Positions 4,506-5,754 of a stretch of DNA of 5,754 nt are shown piece after piece. Every line of letters starts with the position of its first letter. Position 1 is the stretch's first letter. This DNA is from Oscillospiraceae bacterium (GTDB taxonomy: Bacteria > Bacillota > Clostridia > Oscillospirales > Oscillospiraceae). The stretch is taken from contig JAFZAM010000109.1 in assembly GCA_017557265.1 (NCBI GenBank), positions 1 to 5,754 on the forward strand. Direction: 5' to 3'. The notes under the pieces are model-generated. The model did no database searches. It was not told the origin of the DNA and was given only the letters and a program-made list of their open reading frames with translations. The position numbers were made by a program, and so were the translations under genes.

Positions 4506-5699
4506 TTACGCTTTCTTTTTCGTCTTTATCGAGGCGGCGTAGGCGGAATTGCACAGGCCGAGGACGGCGGAGAGGATGAAGAGCGTCTCTATGCCGAGCG
4601 TCTTCCATATCCAGCCGCCGAAGAGCGCGATGAGGATCGTTATGAGGTGGTTTACGCTGATGCCCGTCGAGATGGTCGCCTGCAGCTCCTCGTTGGAGTC
4701 CGAGAGGTCCTGCACGTAGACGTTCGAGGCCATCGAGGCGAGCGAGATTATCGAGTCGAGCACGTAATTGACGCAGCAGACGATGAACGCGACGTCCTTC
4801 GGGAAGATGTGGTGCGCGAAGCCGTAGAAGAAGCAGACGACGACGAGGATGAGCGTGTCCGCGACCATGACGACCTTGTAGCCGAGCTTGTCGATGATGC
4901 GCCCGACGATGGGCGAGGCGATGAAGCCGCAGACCGCCGAGACGGCGAAGAGCAGGCTTATCGTCCCGGGACCGGCGCCGTAAAAGAGGATGAGGACGTA
5001 CGGCCCGAAGGTCAGGAAGACCTGCTTGCGCGCGCCGTAGAAGACCTCGAGGAAGTAGTATTTGGTGAACTTTTTGTGGAAATAAAAGCGCCGGTGCGCG
5101 CTGTCGGTGCCGGTGCGGCCCTTTATGCGCAGCGACACGGCCGCGCCCGCCGCGGTCACGACGGTCGCGGCGAGGAAGACGAAGCGGTACGTCCTCCGGA
5201 CCTGCGGGGCGAACAGGAACAGCACGATTATCGCGGCGTAGCCGACGAGCGTGCCTATCTGCTGGAACGCGCTCTGCGTGCCGAGCGCCTCGCCGCCGCG
5301 CCCCTCGCTCGAATAGCTCAGGGAGAGCGTGCTCTTGAGGCCGAGCTGGATGTGCTCGCCGAGCGAGTAGACGCATATTGCGAGCGTTATGAGCGCGCGC
5401 CCGGGCGGGACGGCGGCGTGCATCGCCATGCCGACGAGCAGGACGGCCGAGCCTATCTTGTATATCGTCTCCGCGCTCAGCAGGTAGAGCGCCGCGAGCA
5501 GAAAGACCAGCATGAGGCCGGGCAGCTCGCGGAAGAATTCGGAGACGCCGCGCTCGAATTCGCCCATGGAGACGATCTCGGCGAGGTAGTTGTCGAGCAC
5601 GCCCTTGTAGAGCCCCAGCGCGAGGCCCATCAGAGCGACGGAAAAAAGAAGCGCCCGGTAGCTCGTCCCGGGGCGGAATATCTGTCTGAGTTTGGTCAT
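4506..5699 (-). CDS. MFS transporter, substrate unknown
   Basis: A 397-residue integral membrane protein of normal MFS length. Hydrophobic segments fit about 12 helices: roughly 15-35, 57-77, 81-97, 103-118, 145-164, 172-191, 226-242, 246-263, 275-295, 302-320, 348-366 and 370-390, with a basic loop at about 191-212 joining the halves. A motif-A-like loop, GRIIDKLGYK (266-275), follows helix 8; the equivalent first-half motif is degenerate. The C-terminus is basic (KTKKKA). The ATG at 5699 has AGAGGTG (5704-5710) just upstream. A TTG 13 codons earlier (5738) is open in frame but overlaps a candidate -10 box. The gene converges on the catabolic operon and has its own transcript. Uptake of an aromatic compound or polyphenol is possible but unsupported by the sequence. 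Codon choice (ATA, GCG, ACG common) differs from the operon. Confidence 0.85.
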   Translation of the reverse strand: MTKLRQIFRPGTSYRALLFSVALMGLALGLYKGVLDNYLAEIVSMGEFERGVSEFFRELPGLMLVFLLAALYLLSAETIYKIGSAVLLVGMAMHAAVPPGRALITLAICVYSLGEHIQLGLKSTLSLSYSSEGRGGEALGTQSAFQQIGTLVGYAAIIVLFLFAPQVRRTYRFVFLAATVVTAAGAAVSLRIKGRTGTDSAHRRFYFHKKFTKYYFLEVFYGARKQVFLTFGPYVLILFYGAGPGTISLLFAVSAVCGFIASPIVGRIIDKLGYKVVMVADTLILVVVCFFYGFAHHIFPKDVAFIVCCVNYVLDSIISLASMASNVYVQDLSDSNEELQATISTGISVNHLITILIALFGGWIWKTLGIETLFILSAVLGLCNSAYAASIKTKKKA

Positions 5700-5703
5700 G
5701 GGA

Positions 5704-5710
5704 CACCTCT
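5704..5710 (-). promoter_or_regulatory. Ribosome binding site fixing the transporter start
   Basis: The minus strand reads AGAGGTG, then TCCC, then ATG. This is a fair Shine-Dalgarno sequence close to the ATG at 5699. It is the reason for preferring that start over the TTG at 5738. Confidence 0.6.
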
Positions 5711-5737
5711 GTTTCGTGAGGGCGAACGGGGTGCGCA

Positions 5738-5743
5738 AATATA
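5738..5743 (-). promoter_or_regulatory. Candidate -10 box of the transporter gene
   Basis: The minus strand reads TATATT at 5743-5738, five of six matches to TATAAT, about 39 nt before the chosen ATG. Any -35 hexamer would lie beyond the window end, so only half the promoter can be judged. Confidence 0.3.
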
Positions 5744-5754
5744 GCCTTCCCCCC

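Noticed and set aside
4489..5706. 405-residue minus-strand frame over the transporter in another frame
   Set aside because: It is Arg-rich, lacks membrane segments and is an off-frame reading of the MFS gene.
5700..5738. TTG start extending the transporter by 13 residues
   Set aside because: The ATG at 5699 has its own AGAGGTG site, and the TTG overlaps a likely -10 box. The extra residues do not look like part of an MFS N-terminus.
4080..5744. 554-residue plus-strand frame across the CxxCG gene and transporter
   Set aside because: It is an Arg/Glu/Asp-rich shadow running through a strong terminator and antisense to a clear 12-helix membrane protein.

Overview
The window is GC-rich bacterial DNA with AGGAGG-type ribosome binding sites, a textbook sigma-A promoter and a hairpin/T-run terminator. 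Together with the enzyme set, this suggests an anaerobic, probably gut-associated, GC-rich member of the Clostridia (Firmicutes). The lineage is inferred, and no marker gene is present to fix it.

Layout. Positions 1-183 hold no convincing gene. They contain GC-rich hairpins, a probable terminator of an upstream unit and A/T tracts. At 184-221 a near-consensus promoter (TTGACT, 17 bp, TATGCT) sits inside a perfect 10+10 bp inverted repeat, a probable operator. A structured leader of about 93 nt follows. Then come five co-directional genes: a short-chain dehydrogenase (321-1115), a 3-hydroxyacyl-CoA-dehydrogenase-fold enzyme (1147-2079), a metal-dependent cyclase/cyclohydrolase (2218-3237), a beta-keto acid cleavage enzyme (3281-4129) and a small two-knuckle CxxCG protein (4129-4317) whose start overlaps the preceding stop. 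A strong, probably bidirectional terminator (4341-4372) and a block of palindromes (4385-4503) separate them from a convergent MFS transporter (4506-5699, minus strand).

Interpretation. The four enzymes match, family by family, the anaerobic phloroglucinol pathway described in clostridia. An NADPH-dependent SDR (phloroglucinol reductase) makes dihydrophloroglucinol. A cyclase-family metalloenzyme (dihydrophloroglucinol cyclohydrolase) opens the ring to 3-hydroxy-5-oxohexanoate. A 3-HAD-fold dehydrogenase oxidises this to 3,5-dioxohexanoate (triacetate). A BKACE-family enzyme (triacetate acetoacetate-lyase) uses acetyl-CoA to give acetoacetate plus acetoacetyl-CoA, which feed acetate and butyrate formation. 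The window would thus encode the terminal ring-opening route for flavonoid and tannin breakdown. The small CxxCG protein is the least explained member, and the MFS protein may or may not be related.
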